Shown one piece after another: positions 53,808 through 63,043 of a DNA stretch of 64,000 nucleotides. Under the pieces are notes generated by a model. It was given only the letters and a program-made list of their open reading frames with translations. It was not told where the DNA came from and made no database searches. A program made the position numbers and the translations under genes. This stretch comes from Curtobacterium sp. MCBD17_032 (GTDB lineage Bacteria > Actinomycetota > Actinomycetes > Actinomycetales > Microbacteriaceae), in the NCBI RefSeq assembly GCF_003234855.1, contig NZ_QKTO01000012.1:1-64000 (forward strand), written 5' to 3'. Each line of letters begins with the position of its first letter. Within the stretch, counting starts at the first letter, position 1.

Positions 53808-54338
53808 ATGCCGATCAGCAGCGAACCCGCGGAGCCGTCCGCCTCGTCGACCGTGACCGTGACGAGCGGACCGGAGGTGCTCGGCTGGCTCGAGTTCGGC
53901 GACGCCGCACGCCTGCTCGCCAAGGACGTCCTGTCCGCCGGGTTCGAGCCCGAGGTGGTCGTGGCCGTCGCCCGCGGCGGGCTCATCATCGCCGGTGCCG
54001 TGGCCTACGCGCTCGGCACCAAGGAGTGCGGCTCGATCAACGTCGAGTTCTACACCGACGTCGAGCAGCGCCTCGAGGAGCCGGTCGTGCTCGCGCCGGC
54101 ACTCGACGCCCCGAGCCTGGCCGGCAAGCGGGTCCTGGTCGTCGACGACGTCTCGGACTCCGGTCGCACCCTCGCGCTCGTGGTCGACATCATCCGGAAC
54201 GCCGGTGCCGACGTCCGCAGCGCCTGCCTCTACTCGAAGCCCGGTACGGTGCTCGAGCCCGACCACGTGTGGCGCCGGGTCGACGGCTGGATCACGTTCC
54301 CGTGGAGCGCCCTCGCACCGGTGACGGCCGAGTCGTGA
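53808..54338 (+). CDS. purine-type phosphoribosyltransferase
   Basis: The protein has 176 residues of the type I PRTase fold. The PRPP loop is VLVVDDVSDSGRTLALVVD (about 107-125), and the first strand region has VVVAVARGGLIIAGAVAYAL. It resembles Gpt-like xanthine/hypoxanthine phosphoribosyltransferases of purine salvage. The ATG is 6 nt after TACCGT (53796-53801), leaderless. Its stop overlaps the next gene in GTGA. Confidence 0.88.
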   Translation: MPISSEPAEPSASSTVTVTSGPEVLGWLEFGDAARLLAKDVLSAGFEPEVVVAVARGGLIIAGAVAYALGTKECGSINVEFYTDVEQRLEEPVVLAPALDAPSLAGKRVLVVDDVSDSGRTLALVVDIIRNAGADVRSACLYSKPGTVLEPDHVWRRVDGWITFPWSALAPVTAES

Positions 54339-55054
54339 GCATCCACCTGGTCGGCGGCGGCCCCTTCGTCGCCGCGGACGTCGCCGCCGCCTTCACCGCC
54401 GAGGCCACCGCGCGGTCCGCCGCCGTCGGGCGCACCGTCCCCCGGATCGGGCTGCTGTCCGTCGCCGGAGCCGACGGCACCTCGCCCGGGTCGACCGCCG
54501 ACATCGCCGAGGTCCTCGGTGGGTCCCGCGCGGCCGAGGTCCTGGTGACCGAGGTCCCCGCGGGCGGCGTCTTCGACACGACGGTCCTCAGCGACGTCGA
54601 CGCCCTGGTCGTCAGCGGCGGTCGGACGCCCGACTACCTGCACGCCGTCACACCGCTCGTCGACCAGATCCGCCTGCTCGTGTCGGACGGCCTGCCGTAC
54701 CTCGGGTACTCCGCCGGTGCGATGATCGCCGCGGACCGCGCCCTGGTCGGCGGTCACCGGATCGGTGGTGTCGAGATCTGCCCGGAGGACGCCTCCGAGG
54801 GGCTCGACGAGGTCGAGCTCCGCGAGGGACTCGGACTCGTCGACCTGACGATCGACGTGCACGCCGTGCAGGCCGGCACCCTCGCCCGGCTCGTCGCGAG
54901 TGCCGAGGCCGAGTTCGTCACCGCGGGCCTGGCCATCGACGAGGACACCGCGCTCGTCGTCGGCGAAGGCGCGCTCGAGGTCCGCGGCACCGGGAGCGTC
55001 TGGCGGGTGATGGCGGGCGAGGAGTCCGTCTCGGTCGCCACCATGGGCGCCTAG
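54335..55054 (+). CDS. peptidase S51 / type 1 glutamine amidotransferase-like protein
   Basis: The protein has 239 residues. Seen: [35 protein letters not shown] and the nucleophile elbow [15 protein letters not shown] (Ser near residue 130), as in dipeptidase E and cyanophycinase-like enzymes. A His in [13 protein letters not shown] is a candidate second catalytic residue. The GTG start overlaps the PRTase stop, so they are co-translated. The peptide or amide substrate is unknown. Confidence 0.82.
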   Translation: MSIHLVGGGPFVAADVAAAFTAEATARSAAVGRTVPRIGLLSVAGADGTSPGSTADIAEVLGGSRAAEVLVTEVPAGGVFDTTVLSDVDALVVSGGRTPDYLHAVTPLVDQIRLLVSDGLPYLGYSAGAMIAADRALVGGHRIGGVEICPEDASEGLDEVELREGLGLVDLTIDVHAVQAGTLARLVASAEAEFVTAGLAIDEDTALVVGEGALEVRGTGSVWRVMAGEESVSVATMGA

Positions 55055-55055
55055 C

Positions 55056-55742
55056 GTGCACCCGAAGCCCCTCGCGGAGCTCGTCGACCCGGGGTGGGCC
55101 GAGGCGCTCGCACCGGTCGAGGACGACGTGCACCGGATCGGTGCCTGGCTCCGCGCCGAGCAGGAGGCGGGCCGTCCCTACCTGCCGGCTGGTCCGGCCG
55201 TGCTCCGTGCATTCGAGGACCCGTTCGACCGCGTGAAGGTGCTCGTCGTCGGGCAGGACCCGTACCCGACCCCGGGGCACCCGATCGGGCTGTCCTTCGC
55301 CGTCGACCCGCACGTCCGGCCGGTCCCGCGCAGCCTGCAGAACGTGTACCGGGAGCTCGCCGACGACCTCGGCGTGACGCCCCCGCCGCACGGCGACCTG
55401 CGGGCCTGGTCCCGGCAGGGCGTGCTGTTGCTCAACCGGGTGCTCACCGTCGGGGTCGGGACACCCGCGAGCCACCGCGGCAAGGGCTGGGAGGCGGTCA
55501 CCGAGCAGGCCGTCCGGGCCCTCGTCGCCCGCGACCGTCCCCTCGTCGCCGTGCTCTGGGGAGCGCAGGCCGCGTCGGTGCGGCCGTTCCTCGGCGACAC
55601 CCCGGTCGTCGCGTCGGCGCACCCGAGCCCGCTGAGCGCGTCCCGCGGGTTCTTCGGCAGCAGGCCGTTCTCGGCGGTGGACGACCTGCTCGCCGCCCAG
55701 GGCGCGGACCCCGTCGACTGGACCCTGCCGACGGAGCCGTGA
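55056..55742 (+). CDS. ung: uracil-DNA glycosylase
   Basis: This family 1 UNG removes uracil from DNA. It has 228 residues. Seen: the water-activating motif [20 protein letters not shown] (catalytic Asp, with the actinobacterial PTPGH form in place of GQDPYH) and the intercalation loop [23 protein letters not shown] start one base after the stop of the preceding gene, so it belongs to the same operon. Confidence 0.95.
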   Translation: MHPKPLAELVDPGWAEALAPVEDDVHRIGAWLRAEQEAGRPYLPAGPAVLRAFEDPFDRVKVLVVGQDPYPTPGHPIGLSFAVDPHVRPVPRSLQNVYRELADDLGVTPPPHGDLRAWSRQGVLLLNRVLTVGVGTPASHRGKGWEAVTEQAVRALVARDRPLVAVLWGAQAASVRPFLGDTPVVASAHPSPLSASRGFFGSRPFSAVDDLLAAQGADPVDWTLPTEP

Positions 55743-55765
55743 CGGGCCTCCCGTAGGCTCGTGCC

Positions 55766-56374
55766 GTGCTCGAGGAGGAATACCAGCAGCGGCGGAGCCT
55801 GCCGCGACACCTGCGTGTCCCGGCCCCGCCGGAACCGGTCTTCACGTACGCGATCCGCCCGGCGACGACCGCGGACCTGCCCGAGGTGCGCGAGATCCAC
55901 ACGCACTACGTCCGGAACTCCTCGGTGACGTTCGACGTGGCGGCCTTCACCTTCGCCGCGTGGAAGCGCCGGTACGACGAGCTCCAGCGGCGGAAGCTGC
56001 CGTTCCTGGTGGCCGAGGCGCCGTCCGGGCAGGTGCTCGGGTACGCGCTCGTCGAGCCCTGGAACCCGCGCGACCGGTCGAACCACGTGGTGGAGGACTC
56101 CATCTACCTCGGCGCGGCCTCCGGCGGGAAGGGCCTCGGGCGTGCACTGATGGAGGCGCTGCTCGAGGCGTGCCGCGCGGCCGGCGTGCGGGAGGTCATC
56201 GCGGTGATCGCCGACCGGTCCGCCGACGCGTCGATCCGGTTGCACGAGCGGCTCGGCTTCGAGGAGATCGGCCGGATGGGACGGGTCGGCTTCAAGTACG
56301 ACCGGTGGCTCGGCACGGTGACGATGCGCCTGCGGCTCCGGGGTCTGCGGAGGCGGCCCTCCGGCGGGCGCTGA
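55766..56374 (+). CDS. GNAT acetyltransferase, phosphinothricin-acetyltransferase like
   Basis: The protein has 202 residues. After a 28-residue N-terminal extension the GNAT domain starts at YAIRPATTADLPEVREIHTH. It has the PAT-type segment RNSSVTFD, VEDSIYLGAASGGKGLGRAL (acetyl-CoA loop) and IRLHERLGFEEIGRMGRVGF. Relatives acetylate phosphinothricin or methionine sulfoximine/sulfone. The GTG at 55766 is 6 nt after TAGGCT (55754-55759), leaderless. Confidence 0.88.
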   Translation: MLEEEYQQRRSLPRHLRVPAPPEPVFTYAIRPATTADLPEVREIHTHYVRNSSVTFDVAAFTFAAWKRRYDELQRRKLPFLVAEAPSGQVLGYALVEPWNPRDRSNHVVEDSIYLGAASGGKGLGRALMEALLEACRAAGVREVIAVIADRSADASIRLHERLGFEEIGRMGRVGFKYDRWLGTVTMRLRLRGLRRRPSGGR

Positions 56375-56385
56375 GCGAGCACCGG

Positions 56386-57084
56386 TCAGCGGGCCTCGGC
56401 GACGAACTCGTCCCGCGTGGTGCGCACCAGGGCGGCGGCCGCGTCCGAGGCGAGCCCGGCCTCCCGGTCGACGACCGCGCGACCGACGGCTTCGTGCCGG
56501 GCGGCGGCCTCGGCGGTCCACCCGGTGATCGTGTCGCGGGACTCGCTCGTGCGGGTGCGGAGGAGCGCCTCCACGGTGTGTGCGAAGTGCGCGAAGACGG
56601 TGTTGCCGGAGCCGGTGAGCAGCGCGCGGTGGAAGCGCACGTCCGCCTCGAGGTAGGCGCGTCCGTCACCGCGTCCGGCTGCGTCGACCATCTCACGCGC
56701 GGCCAGGAGCACGGCGTCGGCGGCCGGACCGCCACGGTCGGCGGTCAGGGCGGCGGCGACCGGTTCGATCCCGAGTCGGAGCTCGAGCAGTTCACGCTGC
56801 TGGGTGAAGTACGCGTCGGACGCCCCCCGCCACCGGATCACCGAGGGGGCGAGGAGCTCCCAGTCCGAGGACGGCAGCACCTGCGTCCCGATGCGCTGAC
56901 GCGGTCGGACCATGCTGAGGGACTGCAGCACGCGGAGTGCCTCGCGGACGACCGACCGTGAGACGCCGAACTCCGCGGCGACGTCCTCCGGTCGGAGCAC
57001 CGTGCCCGGGGCGACCGTGCCGTCGACGATGCGCTGCCCGAGCGTGTCGAGCACGTGCGCGTGCAGGCCGCGGGGTGTCGGCAT
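56386..57084 (-). CDS. FadR/GntR-family regulator of the gluconate genes
   Basis: The regulator has 232 residues. A winged HTH (about 8-70) with RPEDVAAEFGVSRSVVREAL is followed by a helical FCD ligand domain (about 90-225). GGAGGAACG directly precedes the ATG at 57084. It is divergent from the gluconate permease and kinase genes, with a palindrome between them, so it most likely represses them and is released by gluconate or a related sugar acid. Confidence 0.9.
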   Translation of the reverse strand: MPTPRGLHAHVLDTLGQRIVDGTVAPGTVLRPEDVAAEFGVSRSVVREALRVLQSLSMVRPRQRIGTQVLPSSDWELLAPSVIRWRGASDAYFTQQRELLELRLGIEPVAAALTADRGGPAADAVLLAAREMVDAAGRGDGRAYLEADVRFHRALLTGSGNTVFAHFAHTVEALLRTRTSESRDTITGWTAEAAARHEAVGRAVVDREAGLASDAAAALVRTTRDEFVAEAR

Positions 57085-57188
57085 CGTTCCTCCTGGTCGG
57101 ACGGTCGGGTACGGGTGGGTGACGCGGACCCCATTGCAGCGGCAGACTGCGCTGGGGGCGAGATGGCGCGCGGACGTCGACGATGTAG

Positions 57189-57202
57189 TCTGATTAATCA
57201 GA
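57189..57202. promoter_or_regulatory. palindromic operator of the gluconate regulator
   Basis: TCTGATTAATCAGA is a perfect 14-bp palindrome in an AT-rich island of the 215-bp divergent region (57085-57299), with a half-repeat CAGATTATTCGG after it. TAGTCT at 57186-57191 overlaps it and may be a -10 box, consistent with repression. Confidence 0.7.
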
Positions 57203-57299
57203 TTATTCGGTTCGACGGTGGCGTGGACAGCGCCCGGTCCGGACCGGCCACCAGCAGCAGGACGGCGCAGCGCAGGAGCTGCACCAGGAAGGGGCGCAG

Positions 57300-58802
57300 A
57301 TGCCTCACCTCCAGACCTCGGCGGCGGGCACCCTGCTCGCGGCGGGCCCCGAACCCGTCGACCCGTCGGGCACGATCCCACAGCTCGTCATCGCGGCCCT
57401 CGTCGGCATCGTGGTGATCATCGCGCTCATCACCTGGCTCAAGGTGCACCCGTTCGTCGCCCTGACGATCGGCGCGCTCGGCGTCGGCCTCGGCGCGGGG
57501 CTCGCGCCGGGACAGACGGTCACGAGCTTCGGCAACGGCTTCGGCGCGACCATGACGAGCGTCGGCATCCTCGTCGGGCTCGGGTCCATGTTCGGCAAGC
57601 TGCTCGTCGACTCCGGTGCCGCCGACCGGGTCGTCGACACGCTGGTCCGCCGGTCCTCGGCCGCCGCCCTGCCCTGGACGATGGCGCTCATCGGCGCGCT
57701 CATCGGGCTGCCGATGTTCTTCGAGGTCGGCCTCGTGCTCCTCATCCCGATCATCGTGCTCGTCGCGAAGCGCAGCGGCGTCCCGATCATGAAGATCGCG
57801 ATCCCGGCCCTCGCCGGCCTGTCGACGATGCACGCCTTCGTGCCGCCGCACCCCGGTCCGCTCGTCGCCGTCTCGACCGTCGGTGCGGACCTCGGGACGA
57901 CGCTCGCCTTCGGTATCGTGCTCGCGATCCCGGTCATCGTCGTCGCCGGGCCGGTGTTCGCCCGCTTCGCGGCCCGCTGGGTCGACGTCCCCGCACCGGA
58001 CATGTTCGGCTCCCGGGACGCGGACCCCGCGCACCCCGGCCGTGAGGCACGGCGCGGCCCCGCCACGCAGGACACCGCGTCCCTGCCGAACGGCAAGAGC
58101 GACTTCACCCGGGTCATCAGCGAACCGCGCAGCCCGTCCTTCGCGGTCGCCCTCGTCGGCATCCTGCTGCCCGTCGTGCTCATGCTCGCGCAGGCGGTCC
58201 GTGAGGCCACGGTGCCGGACGCCGGCGGAGCCTGGGTCGGGGTGCTCGACTTCCTCGGCACCCCGATGATCGCGATCGGCATCGCGACCGTCTACGCGAT
58301 GGTGTTCTTCGCGATCGGCGGTGGCATGGACCGCTCGGCGGTCGCGAGGTCCCTCGAGAGCGCCCTGCCGCCCGTGGCAGGCGTCCTGCTCATCGTCGGC
58401 GCGGGTGGCGGCTTCAAGCAGGTGCTCATCGACACGGGCATCGGGGGCGTGATCGCCGACGCGGTCCAGGAGTCCGGCGTGTCGGTGCTGCTCGTCGCCT
58501 GGGTGGTGTCCGCGCTCGTCCGGGTCGCCACCGGGTCCGCGACCGTCGCGACCGTCACCGCCGCGGGCATCATGGCCCCGATCGCGCAGGACCTCTCGTC
58601 CCCGATGACGTCGCTGCTCGTGCTCGCCATCGGTGCCGGCTCGGTGTTCCTGTCGCACGTCAACGACGCCGGGTTCTGGCTCGTCAAGGGGTACCTCGGC
58701 ACGACCGTCGGGCAGACGTTCAAGACGTGGTCGGTGCTCGAGTGCCTCATCTCGGTCACCGGGCTGGTGGGCGTGCTCGTCGCCGGGGTGTTCGTCCGAT
58801 GA
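57300..58802 (+). CDS. gntP: GntP-family gluconate permease
   Basis: This membrane transporter has 500 residues and about 12 TM segments. Seen: GKLLVDSGAADRVVDTLVRR, MHAFVPPHPGPLVAVSTVGA, the central GAGGGFKQVLIDTGIG and SHVNDAGFWLVKGYLGTTVG, all typical of GntP/GntT. An AAGGGG site lies upstream of the ATG. It is coupled to the kinase gene (ATGA). Confidence 0.94.
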   Translation: MPHLQTSAAGTLLAAGPEPVDPSGTIPQLVIAALVGIVVIIALITWLKVHPFVALTIGALGVGLGAGLAPGQTVTSFGNGFGATMTSVGILVGLGSMFGKLLVDSGAADRVVDTLVRRSSAAALPWTMALIGALIGLPMFFEVGLVLLIPIIVLVAKRSGVPIMKIAIPALAGLSTMHAFVPPHPGPLVAVSTVGADLGTTLAFGIVLAIPVIVVAGPVFARFAARWVDVPAPDMFGSRDADPAHPGREARRGPATQDTASLPNGKSDFTRVISEPRSPSFAVALVGILLPVVLMLAQAVREATVPDAGGAWVGVLDFLGTPMIAIGIATVYAMVFFAIGGGMDRSAVARSLESALPPVAGVLLIVGAGGGFKQVLIDTGIGGVIADAVQESGVSVLLVAWVVSALVRVATGSATVATVTAAGIMAPIAQDLSSPMTSLLVLAIGAGSVFLSHVNDAGFWLVKGYLGTTVGQTFKTWSVLECLISVTGLVGVLVAGVFVR

Positions 58803-59320
58803 GCGAGGGGGTGCTCGACGCGCGGGTGCTCGTCGTCACGGGGGTGTCCGGCTCCGGCAAGTCGACCCTCGCCGCGATGGTCGCCGAGGAGCTCGGCTGG
58901 GCCTTCGCCGAGGGGGACGACATGCACCCCGCGGCGAACGTCGCCAAGATGGAGGCGGGGACGCCCCTGACGGACGAGGACCGCTGGCCGTGGCTCGACG
59001 TCGTCGCCGCGTGGATCCGGGGGCACCTCGACGCCGGCACGAACGGGGTGGTGACCTGCTCGGCACTGAAGCGGTCGTACCGGGACGTGCTCCGGGCCTC
59101 CGGCGTGGTGTTCGTCCACGTAGCGGGGGACCGGGCACTGCTCGAGCAGCGGATGGCGTCGCGGTCCGGGCACTTCATGCCGACGTCGTTGCTCGACTCG
59201 CAGCTCGCGACGCTCGAGCCGCCGCAGGCGGACGAGGCACACGTCACCGTGACCGCGGACCGCACCCCTGCCGAGGAGTGCGCCGAGGTGCTCCGGCTGC
59301 TCGCACTCCGGAGCGCCTGA
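58799..59320 (+). CDS. gluconokinase
   Basis: This kinase phosphorylates gluconate to 6-phosphogluconate for the pentose phosphate pathway. It has 173 residues. Seen: P-loop VVTGVSGSGKSTLAAMV, GDDMHPAANVAKMEAGTPLT, CSALKRSYRDVLR and SRSGHFMPTSLLDSQLATLE. Its ATG overlaps the permease stop, so uptake and phosphorylation are made together. Confidence 0.94.
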   Translation: MSEGVLDARVLVVTGVSGSGKSTLAAMVAEELGWAFAEGDDMHPAANVAKMEAGTPLTDEDRWPWLDVVAAWIRGHLDAGTNGVVTCSALKRSYRDVLRASGVVFVHVAGDRALLEQRMASRSGHFMPTSLLDSQLATLEPPQADEAHVTVTADRTPAEECAEVLRLLALRSA

Positions 59321-59373
59321 GCGCGAGGAGCCGCCCGGGAGGACAGCCGGGCGGCGTCCGGCAGCATGGGCGC

Positions 59374-60705
59374 ATGGCGATCGACGACTCCGTGTCCCTG
59401 CTCACCCGCGGCTACGGCTTCGGTGCCCACATCTGGCGCCGGGCGTCGGACGGCGCCCGGGCGGTGCCGATGCGCTTCCTGTTCCAGGACGCCCTGCTCG
59501 TCCGCGGCAGCGCGGCCGTCGACCTGTTCTACGACGGTGAGCGCATCGCCCGCCACGGCGCGATGCCCGCGATCGTCCAGCAGACCCTGTTCGGCGACGG
59601 ATCGGTGCACAGCCTCGACGGGGACGAGCACCGGCACCGCAAGGCCACGTTCCTCGACGTCGCGTACGAGGACGAGCAGGTCGCGCGGCTGACCCCGCTG
59701 TTCGCCGAGGAGTGGCAGCGCGAGCTCGACGCATGGTTGGCCGGTGGGCGCCGGTCCGCCTACGACGCAGCGGTGGGAGCGTTCGGCCGTGCGTCGATGC
59801 GGTGGGCGGGGCTGCCCGGGACCGCCGATGCGAAGACGCGGTGGGCCGCCCGCCTCGCGCAGGTCGTCGACGGGTTCGGTGCGCCGTACTCGCCGGAGTA
59901 CCTGCTCGCCGCGACGAACCGCTGGTGGTCCGACCGGCACGCCGAGCGACTCATCCGCGCGGTCCGGGCCGGCGAGCTCGAGCCCGCGGAGGGCACCGCG
60001 CTGTACGAGTGGGCGTGGCACCGCGACCGGTCAGCGCTGCTCCTGCCCGCGGCGACCGCCGGCGTCGAGCTGCAGAACAGCATCCGTCCGATGATCGCCG
60101 TCGCCCGGTTCGTCGCGTTCGCCGCAGCGGAGCTACACGACCGCCCGGAGTGGCGCGACCGCATCGCCGACGAGGCCCGCACCCGCGGCTCGCTGGTGGA
60201 CGGGCCGGTGGCGATCGCGTTCGCCCAGGAGATCCGACGGACGGCACCCTTCGTCCCGATGCTGCCCGGCTGGGCGACCGAGGACGTCGAGCTCGACGGC
60301 GAACGCCTGGCGGCGGGCGGTCGAGTGGTGCTCGACATCCTCGGGACCGACACCGACGAGGCGTCGTGGTCGGAGCCAGAGCGGTTCGACCCGACGCGGT
60401 TCCTCGGCGTCGACGACTACGAGGCGATCCGGACCTTCATCCCGCACGGCGGAGCGGACCCGGCGACCGGCCACCGGTGCCCCGGGGAGAAGCTCGCGAT
60501 CGCGGGGCTCGCGGCTGCCGTGGCGACCCTCAGCGACCCGAGACTGACCGTGCTCGACGAGGGGCTCGGGGTGAACCGACGCCGCCTGCCCACCAAGCCG
60601 GCGTCCGGAGGGAAGGTGCGGGCCTCCCGGGCCGGCGGCGCGGTCCGGACCGGCGGCGGCACGGTCCGGTCCGGCTGCCCGTTCCACCGCGCCGGCGCAC
60701 ACTGA
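59374..60705 (+). CDS. CYP152-type fatty-acid peroxygenase P450 (OleT-like His)
   Basis: The protein has 443 residues. Heme ligand loop IPHGGADPATGHRCPGEKLA with Cys369, fatty-acid-carboxylate Arg-Pro in ELQNSIRPMIAVARF (Arg238), and the distal segment LFGDGSVHSLDGDEHRHRK. H2O2-dependent CYP152 enzymes hydroxylate or decarboxylate fatty acids. At the position of Gln85 in B. subtilis CYP152A1 this protein has His79, as in the alkene-forming OleT. The C-terminal 40 residues are a Gly/Arg-rich extension. The ATG is 6 nt after CAGCAT (59362-59367), leaderless. Confidence 0.9.
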   Translation: MAIDDSVSLLTRGYGFGAHIWRRASDGARAVPMRFLFQDALLVRGSAAVDLFYDGERIARHGAMPAIVQQTLFGDGSVHSLDGDEHRHRKATFLDVAYEDEQVARLTPLFAEEWQRELDAWLAGGRRSAYDAAVGAFGRASMRWAGLPGTADAKTRWAARLAQVVDGFGAPYSPEYLLAATNRWWSDRHAERLIRAVRAGELEPAEGTALYEWAWHRDRSALLLPAATAGVELQNSIRPMIAVARFVAFAAAELHDRPEWRDRIADEARTRGSLVDGPVAIAFAQEIRRTAPFVPMLPGWATEDVELDGERLAAGGRVVLDILGTDTDEASWSEPERFDPTRFLGVDDYEAIRTFIPHGGADPATGHRCPGEKLAIAGLAAAVATLSDPRLTVLDEGLGVNRRRLPTKPASGGKVRASRAGGAVRTGGGTVRSGCPFHRAGAH

Positions 60706-60727
60706 CGGACGACGTCGCAGCCGCCGC

Positions 60728-61213
60728 TCAGTCGTCGGTGAGTGCCGCCGCGTACGCCCTGACCGACCGGTTGTAGCGCGGCAGCGACGGCTCGATCGTC
60801 TCGAGCGTGAGCCGGAGGGCCTCGGCGCCACGGCCTGCGCTGAACAGGGCGAGCGCGAGGAACAACGCCGGGGCGTCGCCGACGGCCGGGTGCGCCGGCG
60901 CCGTGCGGAGCATGGCGATCGCCTCGTCCACCCGACCGAGGTTCCGCAGCGTCGACGCGTGCTGGATCGCCATCCGCGCGGCGCGCGCCGCGTCGACCGT
61001 GCGGAGTCCCGCTGCCGCGGCACGGGCGTACTCGACGTCCGCCGCGGCCTCCTGTCCACCGGAGTCGTGGGCACCGCCGAGCTCGAACGCCCCGAGCGCC
61101 GGGTGCGGCGCCGACACCGCGAGGGCGCGCATGCGCACGATCCGTTCCGCTTCGCTCACCGTCGGGTCCGCCCACAGCTCGTCGACGCGTTCTTCCCACA
61201 CTCCGAGGTCCAT
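60728..61213 (-). CDS. TPR-like hypothetical protein
   Basis: The protein has 161 residues and is all alpha-helical in appearance, beginning MDLGVWEERVDELWADPTVS. Repeats such as AMAIQHASTLRNLGRVDEAI-like helices suggest two or three TPR units. The ATG is 6 nt after TACCCT (61220-61225), leaderless. Similar small TPR proteins are common in actinobacteria, with no assigned function. Confidence 0.75.
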   Translation of the reverse strand: MDLGVWEERVDELWADPTVSEAERIVRMRALAVSAPHPALGAFELGGAHDSGGQEAAADVEYARAAAAGLRTVDAARAARMAIQHASTLRNLGRVDEAIAMLRTAPAHPAVGDAPALFLALALFSAGRGAEALRLTLETIEPSLPRYNRSVRAYAAALTDD

Positions 61214-61277
61214 GTCCTCAGGGTAGGCCGCGGTCCGCCCGTGCCCGGGATGGCGGCCCCCGTCCCACTCCCGGTGC

Positions 61278-62942
61278 TCAGCCCTCGGTGACCCGACCCG
61301 CCTCGACCCGCCACTGCCGGTCGAGCTGCACCGTGTCGAGCATCCGCCGGTCGTGCGTGACGAGCAGCAGCGTGCCCTCGTACGACTCCAGCGCCTGCTC
61401 GAGCTGTTCGATCGCGACCAGGTCGAGGTGGTTCGTCGGCTCGTCGAGCACGAGGACGTTCACCCCGCGGGCCTGCAGCAGCGCGAGCCCGGCGCGGGTC
61501 CGTTCGCCGGGGGAGAGCTCGCCGGCGGCGCGGCCGACGTGGTCCGCCTTCAGGCCGAACTTCGCGAGCAGGGTGCGGACGTCCGCCGTGGTCATCTCCG
61601 GCACGAGGCCCTCGAACACCGCGGCGAGGGGCTCGTCGCCGGTGAAGAGCGACCGGGCCTGGTCGACCTCGCCGATCGCGACGCTCGACCCGGTGGACGC
61701 GGTGCCCGTCGTCGGCAGCTGGCGCCCGAGCAGCGCGCGGAGCAGGGTCGACTTGCCGGCGCCGTTCGGCCCGGTGATGCCGATCCGGTCGCCGCCGTTC
61801 ACCTGCAGCGACACCGGCCCGAGGGTGAAGTCGCCCTGCACGTAGGTGGCGTCCGACAGGGTCGCCACGACGGCGGAGGACCGCGGTGCCTGGCCGATGG
61901 TGAACGCGAGCTGCCACTCCTTGCGCGGCTCCTCGACCTCGTCCAGCCGGGCGATGCGCGACTCCATCTGCCGGACCTTCTGCGCCTGCTTCTCGCTCGA
62001 CTCGCTCGCGGCCTTGCGGCGGATCTTGTCGTTGTCGGGCGCCTTCTTCATCGCGTTGCGCACGCCCTGGCTGGACCACTCGCGCTGCGTCCGCGCACGG
62101 GACACCAGGTCGGCCTTCGTCGCGGCGTACTCGTCGTACGCGTCGCGCTTGTGCTGGCGGGCGATCTCGCGTTCCTCGAGGTACGCGTCGTACCCGCCGC
62201 CGAACAGCCGGTTCGACGACTGCGCGAGGTCGAGTTCCAGGACGGCCGTCACCGAGCGGGCGAGGAACTCCCGGTCGTGGCTGACGAGCACGACACCGCC
62301 GCGGAGGCCGCGGACGAACTCCTCGAGCCGGTCGAGCCCGTCCAGGTCGAGGTCGTTGGTCGGCTCGTCGAGCAGCACGATGTCGAAGCGTGAGAGCAGC
62401 AACGCCGCGAGGCCGACCCGTGCCGCCTGCCCGCCGGACAGCGACGTCATGAGCGAGTCCGCCGTGACCGAGCCGTCACGCGCGTCGAGCGTCAGACCGA
62501 GGTCGGCGAGCACCACCGGCATCCGCTCGTCGAGGTCGGCGGCACCCGAGGCCAACCAGCGCTCGAGCGCGACCGAGTACCGGTCGGCCGCGGCATCGCC
62601 GGCGTCCGGCTCGCCGAGCGCCAGGGCCGTCGCGTCCATCTCCGCCGCCGCCGCCGCACAGCCGGTCCGCCGCGCGACGTAGGCCGCGACCGTCTCGCCG
62701 GGCACGCGCTCGTGCTCCTGCGGCAGCCAGCCCACGAAGGCGTCGGTCGGGGACAGCGAGACGGTCCCGGCCAGCGGCTCGTCGACCCCGGCGAGCAGGC
62801 GCAGCAGCGTCGACTTCCCGGCTCCGTTCACCCCGACGACGCCGATCACGTCACCGGGTGCGACCGTGAGGTCGAGGGAGTCGAACAGCGTGCGGGCGGC
62901 GTAGCCGCCGGCGAGCCCCTTGGCGACGAGCGTGGCGGTCAT
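61278..62942 (-). CDS. ABC-F family ATPase
   Basis: This soluble protein of 554 residues has two ABC domains: Walker A GVVGVNGAGKSTLLRLL (about 34) and GITGPNGAGKSTLLRALL (about 388), signatures LSGGQAARVGLAALLLSRFD and LSPGERTRAGLALLQARG. A basic linker (about 260-325) lies between them and there are no TM segments. ABC-F proteins act on the ribosome in translation quality control or antibiotic protection; the subgroup cannot be decided here. The ATG is at 62942. Confidence 0.9.
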   Translation of the reverse strand: MTATLVAKGLAGGYAARTLFDSLDLTVAPGDVIGVVGVNGAGKSTLLRLLAGVDEPLAGTVSLSPTDAFVGWLPQEHERVPGETVAAYVARRTGCAAAAAEMDATALALGEPDAGDAAADRYSVALERWLASGAADLDERMPVVLADLGLTLDARDGSVTADSLMTSLSGGQAARVGLAALLLSRFDIVLLDEPTNDLDLDGLDRLEEFVRGLRGGVVLVSHDREFLARSVTAVLELDLAQSSNRLFGGGYDAYLEEREIARQHKRDAYDEYAATKADLVSRARTQREWSSQGVRNAMKKAPDNDKIRRKAASESSEKQAQKVRQMESRIARLDEVEEPRKEWQLAFTIGQAPRSSAVVATLSDATYVQGDFTLGPVSLQVNGGDRIGITGPNGAGKSTLLRALLGRQLPTTGTASTGSSVAIGEVDQARSLFTGDEPLAAVFEGLVPEMTTADVRTLLAKFGLKADHVGRAAGELSPGERTRAGLALLQARGVNVLVLDEPTNHLDLVAIEQLEQALESYEGTLLLVTHDRRMLDTVQLDRQWRVEAGRVTEG

Positions 62943-62978
62943 CCGTCCATCGTCCCACCTGGCGGGACCGGCGACGGA

Positions 62979-63023
62979 CCGGACGGGAGGCGCGCGGTCG
63001 GCCGCCCCGTGCCTCCCGTCCGG
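62979..63023. terminator. hairpin between the ABC-F and epimerase genes
   Basis: Arms CCGGACGGGAGGC (62979-62991) and GCCTCCCGTCCGG (63011-63023) form a 13-bp stem around a 19-nt loop. It sits between divergent starts, so it is not an ordinary terminator of either gene. It uses the same GGGCCTCCCGTCC-like word found elsewhere in the window. Confidence 0.5.
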
Positions 63024-63043
63024 CGCGCTGCCAGACTGACGCC

